From a virus, in IMG/VR virus record IMGVR_UViG_3300042861_000953, positions 1 through 46,762 of that record: a stretch of 46,762 nucleotides of DNA. One strand, written 5' to 3'. Of the stretch, positions 13,925 through 23,218 are shown piece by piece. The translations under genes and the position numbers were made by a program. The stretch's first letter is position 1, and each line of letters opens with the position of its first letter. The notes beneath the pieces are model-generated. The model ran no database searches, was not told the DNA's origin, and saw only the letters and a list, made by a program, of their open reading frames with translations.

Positions 13925-16174
13925 ATGGCCTTTATTTACAATCTTACTGATAGCTGGAACGACGCCGCAACGACGTGGAACGGCATTAAACTTGCCGTCA
14001 CCAACACAGGGTCTAGCGCGACTTCCAAACTGCTTAATCTGACCGTTTCGGGAGCCACAACGGCTTCTTTTACTGTCGATAAAAGCGGTAATTTAGAGCT
14101 AAACGGGTCTGTAAATAAGGTCACAATCACCGCCCCGGCGACGGCTGCGACGTTTACGCTGGCCGATAATTCGACGTTTGCGACGGTTGGCGGCTACGCC
14201 ACGACGTTTACGTTCTCTGGCGCGACGAGTCTGACATTCCCGACCAGTGGCACGGTCACGGCGCTCGGCAACACGACGACTGGCTCGGGTAGCATCGTGC
14301 TGTCCAACAGCGCGACTCTCGTGTCGCCTATCCTCGGCACGCCTACTTCTGGCGATTTGTCGAACTGCACGAACTTTCCGGCGTCGGGACTTAGCGGCCT
14401 TGGCGCAGGCGTTGGAACATGGCTCGCCACACCGTCGTCGGCTAATCTGCGCTCGGCCGTTACTGACGAGACGGGCACAGGCGCGCTTGTGTTCGCAACC
14501 AGCCCGACTCTCGTGTCGCCTGACCTCGGCACGCCGTCAGCGGTTACGCTTACTAATGCGACTGGCTTGCCGATCAGCACGGGCGTCACTGGCCTAGGTA
14601 GCGGCGTCGCGACGTTCCTTGCTACGCCTTCTAGCGCCAATCTTGCAGCAGCGGTCACTGATGAGACGGGCACTGGGTCGCTGGTCTTCTCAAACAGCCC
14701 GACGTTTGACGATGACATTACGCTTGGCACGCCCAGCACGACGCGCGGTGAGCTGATCCTAGCCAATACGACCTCTAATACGGTCAAGCTGCGCTCTTCT
14801 AACAGCACAGCGGCCAGTTACACGCTGACGCTTCCTGCTGCTGCGCCGGTCAACGGCTACTATCTTCAGACGGACGTAAACGGCGTGCTGTCTTGGGCTG
14901 CTGGCGGCGGGGGCGGAGGCGGCTCGCCTGGCGGCTCCAACACGCAAATTCAGTTCAATAATGCTGGCACGTTCGGCGGCGACGCGGCCTTTACGTTTGT
15001 AAATGGCACGGGTACGGCGACAGCAACGCTTGGTGTGGCGTCTACTACGTCGGCGGCGCTTAAGATCTATAACTCTGCGAGCGCCTATAGCGTCACAATC
15101 GCGTCGGGCAATAATACTGCCAATTGGACGATGACGCTGCCGGTTGACGATGGCACGAACGGTCAGCTTCTTCAGACAGACGGCAACGGCAATCTGTCTT
15201 GGTATACGAATACTTCGACGGGCGATGTGGTCGGCCCGGCGTCTTCGACCGACAATGCTGTTGCGCGGTTTGACGGCACGACTGGTAAGCTGATTCAGAA
15301 CTCTGCCGTGACGATTGCCGATACGACCGGCGACATTACCGGCGGCAAATATAACGGTCTGACCGTCTCGACGACGACCGGCACTCTGACGATTGCCAAC
15401 GGCAAGACGCTGGCGACTGACAATAGCGTCACGTTTGTCGGCACGGACGGCAGCACGGTCAGTTACGGCGCGGGCGGCACAATCCTGTATAGCGGCGGCG
15501 CGCTTGGCACGCCGTCATCTGGCACGCTGACCAACTGTTCGGGCTTGCCGATCAGCACCGGTGTGTCAGGTCTTGGCACGAACGTCGCTACGGCGCTTGC
15601 GGTCAATGTCGGCACGGCGGGCGCTGTCGTCGTCAACGGTGGCGCGCTCGGAACGCCTTCTAGCGGCACTCTGACAAGCTGCACGGGCTTACCGATCAGC
15701 ACCGGCGTCAGTGGGCTCGCGGCGAACGTCGCTACGTTCCTTGCTACGCCGTCGTCAGCCAACCTTGCGGCGGCTCTTACGGATGAGACAGGCACGGGCG
15801 CTAATGTCTTTGCGACCGCGCCCACTCTGTCTAATCCGACGATCACTAACTACGTCGAGACTTACTATAATATCGGCACCGTCACCTCGACGGTTACGCT
15901 GGATCTGGCTAACGGCACATTCCAGAACCTTACGCTGACCTCGGCCACGGCTTTGACCGTGACCATGCCGACAGCGACGGCTGGCAAATCGTTTATTCTT
16001 ATGGTGCGTCAGCCTGCCTCTGGCACGGCGACGACTGTGACGTTTACCAGCGTCAAATGGCCGGCCAGCACGGCTCCGACCGTCACGGCTACACTTAGCC
16101 GCGCCGACTTCTTTGCCTTCTTCTCAGACGGCACGAACTGGTATGGTTCGTCTGTCCAAAACTTCACGCCCTAA
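13925..16174 (+). CDS. Repetitive tail fibre protein
   Basis: 749 residues. It contains three recurrent modules of the form FLATPSSANLxxAVTDETGTG, followed by an SPTLVSPxLGTPS unit and GLPISTGVxGLG, which are widespread in phage fibre proteins and prone to recombination. A glycine-rich hinge (GGGGGGGSPGGSNTQIQFNN) sits mid-protein and the C-terminus is a beta-rich tip. It is threonine/serine/glycine rich with almost no cysteine. Probably a side fibre that contacts the host surface. The stop overlaps the start of the next fibre gene. Confidence 0.75.
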   Translation: MAFIYNLTDSWNDAATTWNGIKLAVTNTGSSATSKLLNLTVSGATTASFTVDKSGNLELNGSVNKVTITAPATAATFTLADNSTFATVGGYATTFTFSGATSLTFPTSGTVTALGNTTTGSGSIVLSNSATLVSPILGTPTSGDLSNCTNFPASGLSGLGAGVGTWLATPSSANLRSAVTDETGTGALVFATSPTLVSPDLGTPSAVTLTNATGLPISTGVTGLGSGVATFLATPSSANLAAAVTDETGTGSLVFSNSPTFDDDITLGTPSTTRGELILANTTSNTVKLRSSNSTAASYTLTLPAAAPVNGYYLQTDVNGVLSWAAGGGGGGGSPGGSNTQIQFNNAGTFGGDAAFTFVNGTGTATATLGVASTTSAALKIYNSASAYSVTIASGNNTANWTMTLPVDDGTNGQLLQTDGNGNLSWYTNTSTGDVVGPASSTDNAVARFDGTTGKLIQNSAVTIADTTGDITGGKYNGLTVSTTTGTLTIANGKTLATDNSVTFVGTDGSTVSYGAGGTILYSGGALGTPSSGTLTNCSGLPISTGVSGLGTNVATALAVNVGTAGAVVVNGGALGTPSSGTLTSCTGLPISTGVSGLAANVATFLATPSSANLAAALTDETGTGANVFATAPTLSNPTITNYVETYYNIGTVTSTVTLDLANGTFQNLTLTSATALTVTMPTATAGKSFILMVRQPASGTATTVTFTSVKWPASTAPTVTATLSRADFFAFFSDGTNWYGSSVQNFTP

Positions 16175-18657
16175 TGTTTAGCTCTAAAGATCTCTTCTTC
16201 GCGCCTACGGCAACGACTGGCTACACGATCAGCCGCAGCCTTCGCTTTCGCTCGTCCGCAAGCGCGTATTTGAGCAGGACGCCAGCGAGTGCGGGTAGCA
16301 GAACAGCTTGGACACTTAGCCTTTGGGCAAAAGTTAGTGCTTTTGCGACGAACCGCGTCCTACTGAATGTAGGCGGTCTTTCAACCGGTTACGGGCTAAT
16401 ATTTCTAAACAATGCCGACCAGATAGATTTTCAGGAACTTGGAGGCTCGACCGCTAGATTAACGACGACAAGAGTTTTTCGAGACCCAAGCGCGTTTTAT
16501 CATTTTGTATTTGTGTGGGACAGCAGCAATGCTACAGCCGCCGATAGGATGAGAATATATGTGAATGGCGTTAGAGAGACAGCGTTTGGAACAAACACCA
16601 ATCCGTCATCTGGCGCGCAAAGCGTTATAAACACCGCAGCATTACACCGGATAGGTTGGGATACATCGTCTACGTCTGGATGGACAGAAGACGGCTACCT
16701 AGCCGAAGTCAATTTCATCGACGGCCAAGCGCTCACGCCATCCTCATTTGGCGAGACAGACGCAACCACTGGCGTCTGGAAACCGAAAGCTTGCACTGTC
16801 TCGGACTACGGGAAAAACGGTTTTTACCTACCGTTCTCTGACGCGACTAGCACGACGACAATCGGCTACGATAAGGCGGCTATTGCGACTAATCATTCCA
16901 GCGCGAACAACTGGACGCCGAATAATATCAGCGTCACGGCTGGCACGACATACGACAGCATGATTGACACGCCGACGCCGTATGATGATGGCGGGAATGG
17001 CGTGGGGAATTATGCGACGCTTAATCCACTTTCAACTACGGCTGGCACGTATTCAAGCGCCAACTTGCGTTATGTTGGCGCAGCAGCATGGCGTCGTTCA
17101 AACGCAACAATCTCTATATCATCGGGTAAATGGTATTTTGAGGTCACAGTTGGGAACGCGCCTTATACGCCAAGAGCGAGCAATACCGCCTACAATGCTT
17201 TTGGTTTTGGCCTCGCTACCGTATTTAATGATACTACCGCTGCGTCATCTATAACAAACGCTGTTATATTTGGTGATAATGGGTATTATAAGAACTTTAG
17301 CAACGCTTGGACGGATAGCACATATTCTGTGGCGAATGGAGATGTTCTTGCCGTCGCCGTTGATCTGGACGCTAATACATTTACGTTTTACCAGAATAAT
17401 ACATCGCGCGTTACTGGAACAATCGGAACAACGGCAGGCACGTTATTGGTGCCGATCATACAGAGCTACGATGGTTCTTATGGTGTAATGGACGCCAACT
17501 TCGGCCAGCGCCCATTCACCTACACGCCTCCCTCCGGCTTCAAGGCGCTCAACACGCAGAACCTTCCGACGCCTACGATTGCCAATGGCGCTCAATACAT
17601 GGCGGCTACTACCTATACGGGAACAGGTAGCGCTATGTCGGTTGCAAACACGGTCAATAGCGTTTCTTTCCAGCCTGATTTAATTTGGGTCAAGCAAAGA
17701 AACAACGCCGCAACTCATGTCTTGGCGGACGCTGTTCGCGGCGTTTCTAGATACATATTTTCAAACCTGACAAATGTTGAAGCTACAGCAACTGCTGGCA
17801 CAGGCATTACCGCATTCAGCGCCGATGGATTTACTCTTGGAACAGAGACATCGACTTCTGGCTCTGTTAACGCGGCGGGCGGGACAGGCACATACGTTGC
17901 TTGGCAATGGAAAGCCAACGGCTCCGGCTCAAGCAACACCTCCGGCTCTATCACAAGCACAGTAAGCGCTAATGCGACGGCTGGGTTTAGTGTGGTGATT
18001 TATACCGGAACATTAACAGGAGCACCCGGAACTTGTCCAACAGTCGGGCATGGGCTTGGCGTAGCGCCAAGTTTAGTCATTAGTAAGTCACGAAACGTAA
18101 CTGGTGTTGACAGCGGGGCTTGGTTCGTTTGGAGCGCCAACACCGGCTCAACAGATAATTATTTGCGGCTAAATACAACTGCCGCCGTCGCGAGTGTTAC
18201 TGGCGGTGGTGGTGGACCGATGGTCGCTCCAACATCAACGGTGTTCTCTACCCCATATATTTCTGGGGCTAATATTAATGCCAACAATTACGTCGCCTAC
18301 TGCTTCGCCGCCGTCGCGGGCTACAGCGCCTTTGGTAGCTATACGGGGAATGGTTCGGCTGATGGGCCGTTCGTGTTCACGGGTTTTAGGCCAAAGTTTG
18401 TTTTGGTGAAGCGCACAGATAGCACAAGCAACTGGTTTATACACGACACCGCTAGGGATACATATAACGTGTCGTCGGCAAATCTTTATGCAGAGCTGTC
18501 AAATGCTGAAGATACAGGCCCCGCAGGAAACATGGATTTCCTGTCTAATGGCTTCAAATCCCGAACGGGCGGCGGTTCAAACCCTAATGTTTCAGGCGGC
18601 ACATACATATACGCCGCCTTCGCGGAAGTGCCATTTAAGTATGCTTTGGGGCGCTGA
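16174..18657 (+). CDS. LamG/SPRY-type adhesin, putative receptor-binding protein
   Basis: 827 residues. Residues 25-200 form a LamG/concanavalin-like domain (WTLSLWAKVS, then RMRIYVNGVRE). About 300-450 form a SPRY-like domain (GKWYFEVTVGN, then LAVAVDLDANTFTFYQNN). The rest holds repeated lectin-like units (LIWVKQRNN..., WFIHDTARDTYN). Such proteins bind glycans and are common in fibre cassettes. Codon use and spacing follow the preceding fibre gene. The exact ligand cannot be read from sequence. Confidence 0.75.
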   Translation: MFSSKDLFFAPTATTGYTISRSLRFRSSASAYLSRTPASAGSRTAWTLSLWAKVSAFATNRVLLNVGGLSTGYGLIFLNNADQIDFQELGGSTARLTTTRVFRDPSAFYHFVFVWDSSNATAADRMRIYVNGVRETAFGTNTNPSSGAQSVINTAALHRIGWDTSSTSGWTEDGYLAEVNFIDGQALTPSSFGETDATTGVWKPKACTVSDYGKNGFYLPFSDATSTTTIGYDKAAIATNHSSANNWTPNNISVTAGTTYDSMIDTPTPYDDGGNGVGNYATLNPLSTTAGTYSSANLRYVGAAAWRRSNATISISSGKWYFEVTVGNAPYTPRASNTAYNAFGFGLATVFNDTTAASSITNAVIFGDNGYYKNFSNAWTDSTYSVANGDVLAVAVDLDANTFTFYQNNTSRVTGTIGTTAGTLLVPIIQSYDGSYGVMDANFGQRPFTYTPPSGFKALNTQNLPTPTIANGAQYMAATTYTGTGSAMSVANTVNSVSFQPDLIWVKQRNNAATHVLADAVRGVSRYIFSNLTNVEATATAGTGITAFSADGFTLGTETSTSGSVNAAGGTGTYVAWQWKANGSGSSNTSGSITSTVSANATAGFSVVIYTGTLTGAPGTCPTVGHGLGVAPSLVISKSRNVTGVDSGAWFVWSANTGSTDNYLRLNTTAAVASVTGGGGGPMVAPTSTVFSTPYISGANINANNYVAYCFAAVAGYSAFGSYTGNGSADGPFVFTGFRPKFVLVKRTDSTSNWFIHDTARDTYNVSSANLYAELSNAEDTGPAGNMDFLSNGFKSRTGGGSNPNVSGGTYIYAAFAEVPFKYALGR

Positions 18658-18658
18658 C

Positions 18659-19126
18659 ATGGGACGCAAGAAAATAGACGTTTTAGAAAAGTTTTGGGCC
18701 AAGGTTGACCGCCGTGGTGTTGATGAATGCTGGCCTTGGACTGGCGCTTTTGACAAAGACGGTTACGGCCAGCTTTGGGATGGACACGCGGGCAAAATGC
18801 TCCGCTCGCATCGGTTCTCTGCGCGTATCCATCTTGGTGAGGATAGCCGTAGCGTTTGTCACACATGCGATAATCCAGCCTGCTGTAACCCATCGCATTT
18901 GTTCTATGGAACGACGCAGGAAAACGTCGCTGACAAGATAGCAAAAGACAGACAAGCGCGCGGAGAAATGCAGGGTCACAGCAAGCTGACAGAAGATCAG
19001 GTTTCTGAAATCCGCCGCCGTAGCGATGAAAGCTACGCAACTTTGGCGCAGCAATTCAACATTCATCATTCCACTGTCTACCGCGTGTGGCGCGGCGAGG
19101 CATGGAAGCACGCTCTAGCGAGGTAA
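18659..19126 (+). CDS. HNH endonuclease with C-terminal HTH
   Basis: 155 residues from the ATG at 18659, just after the adhesin stop. The N-terminus FWAKVDRRGVDECWPWTG and the zinc/HNH core VCHTCDNPACCNPSHLFYG identify the HNH_3-type family. The C-terminus SKLTEDQVSEIRRR, then YATLAQQFNIHHSTVYRVW, is a DNA-binding helix-turn-helix. It is a free-standing homing-type endonuclease lodged in the fibre cassette, between the adhesin and the probable fibre chaperone. Confidence 0.88.
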   Translation: MGRKKIDVLEKFWAKVDRRGVDECWPWTGAFDKDGYGQLWDGHAGKMLRSHRFSARIHLGEDSRSVCHTCDNPACCNPSHLFYGTTQENVADKIAKDRQARGEMQGHSKLTEDQVSEIRRRSDESYATLAQQFNIHHSTVYRVWRGEAWKHALAR

Positions 19127-19620
19127 TGATGACTTTTATGCTCGACGGGCGTGTCTTGCCGCTCGACACCGCCTTTGAACATGATGGCACCGGCTATCCG
19201 GCCAACTGGCTGCGTCTTGCTACACCGGAGATGCGTGCGGCTATCGGAATCACTGAGATCGTCGATCAACCGCGTCCCGATGACCGTTTTTACTGGGTTT
19301 CTGAAAACCCCGATGGATCATGGAACGCCATCCCAAAAGATTTGGCGGGGCTTAAAACCGCTTGGGCGGCGCAATTTCGTCAGGCAGCTTGGTCGATGCT
19401 TCAATCGTCCGATTGGCTAATTATCCGCAAGCAAGAGATTGGCACGGACGTTCCGGCTGATTGGTCGTCATATCGTGAGGCTGTCCGCACGACCACGCAA
19501 CTTGCGATTACCGATCTTGAAGCGACGCCCGATATTGAGGCGTTCATAGCTTCAGTGACCAGCGTTCAATGGCCGATAAGCCCTGACGCCCTAGTCGCTG
19601 TTGACCCTACCCCGGTCTGA
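19126..19620 (+). CDS. Putative tail fibre assembly/chaperone-like protein
   Basis: 164 residues from the first of two adjacent ATGs, overlapping the HNH stop. The pattern PANWLRLATPEMRAAIGI, FYWVSENPDGSW and a helical C-terminus (RQAAWSMLQSSDWLIIRK) matches phage proteins usually found next to fibre genes (DUF4376-like). The family is thought to help fibre assembly or to cap fibres. It closes the fibre cassette. Confidence 0.6.
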   Translation: MMTFMLDGRVLPLDTAFEHDGTGYPANWLRLATPEMRAAIGITEIVDQPRPDDRFYWVSENPDGSWNAIPKDLAGLKTAWAAQFRQAAWSMLQSSDWLIIRKQEIGTDVPADWSSYREAVRTTTQLAITDLEATPDIEAFIASVTSVQWPISPDALVAVDPTPV

Positions 19621-19672
19621 GGGTAATGTAGACGAACCGACTAGCCGGATAGCTAGGTAAAGGAGTATCGCC

Positions 19673-20452
19673 TTGAGCGACGAAGAACAGGCTGTAGCGG
19701 AGATCAGCCCCGCGCCGGAACCGGAAGCCACGGCAGCACCGGAATCTGTTGAGACGACGCCGGAGGAACAGCAGCCTACAAAATCGTTCTCTCAGGAAGA
19801 GCTGGACGCGATTGTAAGCAAGCGCCTTGCAAGAGAACAGCGCAAATGGGAAAGAGAGCAAGCCCAACGGCTTGCGGAGCAGCAGGCTAGAACGCCCGCC
19901 GCACCTCCACCTGCGCCGGATGATTTCGAGTCAGCTCAGCAATACGCGGAAGCGTTAGCGGAGCAGAAGGCTCGGGAACTTCTAGCCCAGCGCGAGGCCG
20001 CAGCCCAGCAAGCGGCTCTTTTGGAGTCCTATAAGGACCGTGAAGAAGAGGCTAGGGACCGATACGAGGACTTTGAACAAGTCGCGTATAACCCCAACCT
20101 TCCCGTCACGGACGTTATGGCCCAGGCTATTCAGGCTTCCGATATTGGCCCCGAAGTAATTTATTACCTCGGCTCCAATCCAAAAGAAGCTAGCCGGATC
20201 TCCCGTCTGTCGCCGGTCTTGCAGGCAAAAGAGATCGGAAAAATCGAGGTCAATTTGACTTCGAATCCGCCGGTTAAGAAAACCTCAACCGCGCCCGCAC
20301 CTCTTGCTCCTGTCACGGCTACCCGGTCAAATTCTGGACCCCGATACGACACGACTGACCCTCGGGCCACTAAGTCAATGTCAACGTCGGAATGGATTGA
20401 AGCGGAACGTCAGCGTCAGATCAAGAAGTGGGAAGCGCAGAATCGGAGATAA
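19673..20452 (+). CDS. Capsid scaffolding protein
   Basis: 259 residues. The start is a TTG at 19673 supported by a strong TAAAGGAG eight bases upstream. The protein is acidic at the N-terminus (EISPAPEPEATAAPES), has a long charged coiled coil (RLAREQRKWEREQAQRLAEQ) and a basic C-terminus (EAERQRQIKKWEAQNRR), the classical scaffold layout. It lies immediately before the capsid gene, 3 bp apart. It would direct prohead assembly and leave before packaging. Confidence 0.85.
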   Translation: MSDEEQAVAEISPAPEPEATAAPESVETTPEEQQPTKSFSQEELDAIVSKRLAREQRKWEREQAQRLAEQQARTPAAPPPAPDDFESAQQYAEALAEQKARELLAQREAAAQQAALLESYKDREEEARDRYEDFEQVAYNPNLPVTDVMAQAIQASDIGPEVIYYLGSNPKEASRISRLSPVLQAKEIGKIEVNLTSNPPVKKTSTAPAPLAPVTATRSNSGPRYDTTDPRATKSMSTSEWIEAERQRQIKKWEAQNRR

Positions 20453-20455
20453 GGA

Positions 20456-21652
20456 ATGTCTAACTCAATTCTTACGATTGACATGATTACTCGCAAGGCT
20501 CTTGAGATCCTTGAGAATAATCTTGTCCTGACGCGCACCGTTAACCGCCAGTATGATGACAGCTTTGCCGTCGAAGGCGCTAAGATCGGCTCGACCCTGC
20601 GTATCCGCCTGCCTGACCGCGCTCTGGTCACGGACGGCGCTGCGCTTCAGGTGCAGGACGACAACGAACAGTACACGACCCTGACCGTTTCGTCGCAGAA
20701 GCACATCGGCGTGAACTTCACGACCGCCGAACTGACGATGCAGTTGGACGACTTCGCGGAACGCGTGCTGAAGCCGCGTATTTCGCAGCTCGCGTCCTCC
20801 ATCGACGCCGACGTTGCTAACAGCTTCAAGTATATCGGCAACTCGGTCGGCACGCCCGGCACGACCCCGGCCTCTTCGCTCGTTCTGTTGCAGGCGCAGC
20901 AGAAGCTGAACGAGAACGCCGCTGTCATGTCGCCGCGCTATGCGACGGTCAACCCGGCTGCTAACGCCGCGCTGATCGAAGGCATGAAAGGCCTGTTCAA
21001 CCCGGTTTCGGCCATCAGCAAGCAGTTCAAGAACGGCATGTTTGGCGAAGGCATTCTCGGCTATGACGAGCTGAATATGTCGCAGTCGATCAAGCAGTTC
21101 ACGACCGGCTCGCGCGCTGGCACCGTGACGGTCAGCACTTCGGTCACGACCGAAGGTTCGACCACCCTTGTGCTGACGGGCCTCGGCTCGACGGTCATCA
21201 AGGCTGGCGACGTGTTTACGGTTGCCGACTGTTATGCCGTTAACCCGCAGACCCGTGAGTCGACTGGTTCGCTGTATCAGTTCGTTGCTCTGGCTGACGT
21301 TACGGCGTCGACCACCGCTTCGGTCACTGTCCCGGCGATGTATTCGGCTTCGCAGGCTCTCGCCACGGTCGACGCTCTGCCGGTTTCCGGTAAGGCCGTC
21401 ACCTTCTTCGGCTCTGCTTCGACGCAGTATCCGCAGAACCTGATCTATCATCGTGACGCCATCACGTTCGCCACCGCCGACCTGCTTATGCCGCAGGGCG
21501 TCGACATGGCTTCGCGTCAGGTTCACAATGGTATCAGCCTGCGCGTCGTGCGCCAGTACGACATCAACAACGACCGTCTGCCCTGCCGTATTGACGTGCT
21601 GTATGGCTACTCGGTCATCCGTCCGCAGATGGCTGTCCGTCTGTGGGGTTAA
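20456..21652 (+). CDS. Major capsid protein, P22-coat family
   Basis: 398 residues. The N-terminus ITRKALEILENNLVLTRTVNRQY and KIGSTLRIRLPDR, the central ELTMQLDDFAERVLKPRI and the C-terminal DVLYGYSVIRPQMAVRLWG match the P22 gp5-like coat family (HK97 fold with an inserted domain). The insert with threonine-rich beta strands (residues 220-310) is the likely I-domain. It is the most codon-regular gene in the window, as expected for high expression, and is followed by a hairpin. Confidence 0.92.
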   Translation: MSNSILTIDMITRKALEILENNLVLTRTVNRQYDDSFAVEGAKIGSTLRIRLPDRALVTDGAALQVQDDNEQYTTLTVSSQKHIGVNFTTAELTMQLDDFAERVLKPRISQLASSIDADVANSFKYIGNSVGTPGTTPASSLVLLQAQQKLNENAAVMSPRYATVNPAANAALIEGMKGLFNPVSAISKQFKNGMFGEGILGYDELNMSQSIKQFTTGSRAGTVTVSTSVTTEGSTTLVLTGLGSTVIKAGDVFTVADCYAVNPQTRESTGSLYQFVALADVTASTTASVTVPAMYSASQALATVDALPVSGKAVTFFGSASTQYPQNLIYHRDAITFATADLLMPQGVDMASRQVHNGISLRVVRQYDINNDRLPCRIDVLYGYSVIRPQMAVRLWG

Positions 21653-21655
21653 TTG

Positions 21656-21675
21656 GATGGGGCTTCGGCCCCATC
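21656..21675 (+). terminator. Hairpin after the capsid gene
   Basis: A perfect 8-bp stem (GATGGGGC / GCCCCATC) closes a TTCG loop and is followed by TTCTTC rather than a T run. It probably dampens read-through or protects the capsid mRNA. The design matches 779-796. Confidence 0.65.
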
Positions 21676-21699
21676 TTCTTCAACTAAGGAGAAATTCTT

Positions 21700-22005
21700 A
21701 TGACGACTTCTACTTCGAATGCCTCTTACCCGCTCGATTCGTACGGTCCGACCGGCGCGATTCCGAACGGTTCGGCCAACTACCTGTTTACGGACGGTAA
21801 CACGGCTGCTGCCAAGCTCGTTGGCGGCACGACCATCCTGTTCCCGAACGGCGCGGGTATTTACTTTGTCGACACGGCGATCACGGCCAATTCGACCACG
21901 ACCTCTGCGGTCAAAGGTTCGATTGGTCTGACGACGAACGCTACGGGCGTCGGCAAGATCTTCTACTCGGACGGCACCAAGTGGCAGTACGCTGCGGTTA
22001 GCTGA
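21700..22005 (+). CDS. Putative head decoration/fibre protein, paralogue 1
   Basis: 101 residues with AAGGAG upstream. The C-terminal half AITANSTTTSAVKGSIG, TTNATGVGKIFYSDG and KWQYA is closely repeated in the next gene. Placement right after the capsid gene suggests a head-decoration or head-fibre role. No signal peptide or membrane segment. Confidence 0.6.
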   Translation: MTTSTSNASYPLDSYGPTGAIPNGSANYLFTDGNTAAAKLVGGTTILFPNGAGIYFVDTAITANSTTTSAVKGSIGLTTNATGVGKIFYSDGTKWQYAAVS

Positions 22006-22019
22006 TAGGAGCGACAACC

Positions 22020-22346
22020 ATGCCTAATAGCAAATCGGTTGGCGTTGCCTTTTCTGACCCGGAACTCGTCTCTGGCACGACCATTACGGGCGCGACCATC
22101 AGCGGCGGCACCATTTCTGGCGCGGCTCTGACGACGGCGACTGTTTCTGGCACGTTCACGTCGACGGCGACTACGGACGCAGTTATCGCTAACGCGACGG
22201 CTGGTCTGTATTTTCTGACCGGCGCGATTACCGCCAACTCCACGACGACGAGCGCTCCGAAAGGATCTATCGCCACGACCACCAATGCGACTGGTACGGG
22301 TAAGATCTTTATTTCGGACGGCTCCAAGTGGCAGGCCCCGACCTAA
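22020..22346 (+). CDS. Putative head decoration/fibre protein, paralogue 2
   Basis: 108 residues with AGGAG upstream. It begins with a repeated turn pattern (GTTITGATISGGTISGAALT) typical of a beta-helix shaft, then shares AITANSTTTSA, KGSI and GKIF.SDG.KWQ with the preceding gene. The two look like a tandem duplication in which the N-termini have diverged. Confidence 0.6.
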   Translation: MPNSKSVGVAFSDPELVSGTTITGATISGGTISGAALTTATVSGTFTSTATTDAVIANATAGLYFLTGAITANSTTTSAPKGSIATTTNATGTGKIFISDGSKWQAPT

Positions 22347-22358
22347 TCTAACCCTACG

Positions 22359-22376
22359 GGCGGGCTACGGCCCGCC
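22359..22376 (+). terminator. GC hairpin after the decoration genes
   Basis: Stem GGCGGGC / GCCCGCC with loop TACG, followed by TGGCCCTTTCC. No long T run; a weak terminator or mRNA-stabilising hairpin between capsid-related and neck genes. Confidence 0.5.
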
Positions 22377-22398
22377 TGGCCCTTTCCATAGGTGTAAA

Positions 22399-22683
22399 AT
22401 GGCTATGATTTATTTGCGCCATGAGGTTCATGGCGTTAAGATCGCTACGCTGGAAATGGAAGCGGAAGCCGACGAAGAGAACGGCTGGGAAAGGTTCGAT
22501 CCGAATGACGACGACAGCGTACGATCAGATCTGCGGAGCCCTGAGACTGCTGGGCGTCCTCGCAGAAGGCGAAACGCCCTCGTCGGAGACGGCGCAGGAC
22601 GCGCTGACAGCGCTGAATCAGATGATCGACTCGTGGGACACGGAACGTCTGGCGGTCTTTTCAACACAAGATCAAGTATTTAA
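22399..22683 (+). CDS. Small phage protein overlapping the gp4-like gene
   Basis: Up to 94 residues from an ATG at 22399 with TAGGTG upstream. The first 40 residues (MAMIYLRHEVHGVKIATLEM, EADEENGWERFDPND) fit a short protein family often seen between capsid and neck genes. The rest is arginine-rich and overlaps the gp4-like gene for 179 bp in another frame, so it may be only read-through. Function unknown. Confidence 0.5.
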   Translation: MAMIYLRHEVHGVKIATLEMEAEADEENGWERFDPNDDDSVRSDLRSPETAGRPRRRRNALVGDGAGRADSAESDDRLVGHGTSGGLFNTRSSI

Positions 22684-23218
22684 CTGGACGCCGGGACTTC
22701 GGTCACAGACGCTCGGCCCGACTGGTGACTTTGTTGGTGAACGTCCTGTTCTAATAGACGACGCAACTTACTTCCGCGATCCGCAGACCAATGTGTCTTA
22801 CGGCATAAAATTAATTAACCAACAGCAATACGACGGTATTGCCGTCAAGACTGTCACGTCGACTTATCCGCAAGTCATGTGGGTCAACATGACTTACCCC
22901 AACATCGAAATGGTCATCTATCCGGTGCCGTTACGGTTGCTGGAATGGCATTTTGTGTCAGTTGAAAAGTTATCCAATCCGGCCAAGCTGGCTACGGCGT
23001 TGACATTTCCGCCCGGTTATCTTCGTGCGTTCCGCTATAATCTGGCCTGCGAAATGGCTCCTGAGTTTGGCGTCGAGCCGTCCGCGCAGGTGCAGCGCAT
23101 CGCCATGTATAGCAAGCGCAATCTGAAGCGCATCAATAACCCTGACGACATCATGGCGCTGCCCTACAGCATCGTCGGAACTAGACAAAGGTACAATATT
23201 TTTGCGGGAAATTATTGA
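22505..23218 (+). CDS. P22 gp4-like tail accessory / head completion protein
   Basis: 237 residues from the ATG at 22505 (MTTTAYDQICGALRLLGVL). The helical N-terminus with TAQDALTALNQMIDSWDTERL and the following VFNWTPGLRSQTLG, then PPGYLRAFRYNLACEMAPEFG, match the P22 gp4 family, which docks under the portal and plugs the neck. In order it follows the capsid genes and precedes the gp10-like gene, as in P22. The stop overlaps the end of a convergent HNH gene by 7 bp. Confidence 0.85.
   Translation: MTTTAYDQICGALRLLGVLAEGETPSSETAQDALTALNQMIDSWDTERLAVFSTQDQVFNWTPGLRSQTLGPTGDFVGERPVLIDDATYFRDPQTNVSYGIKLINQQQYDGIAVKTVTSTYPQVMWVNMTYPNIEMVIYPVPLRLLEWHFVSVEKLSNPAKLATALTFPPGYLRAFRYNLACEMAPEFGVEPSAQVQRIAMYSKRNLKRINNPDDIMALPYSIVGTRQRYNIFAGNY

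Noticed and set aside
20465-21526. 353-codon minus-strand frame opposite the capsid gene
   Set aside because: Antisense of a highly codon-biased gene; composition (R, V, D, G rich) is that of a shadow.
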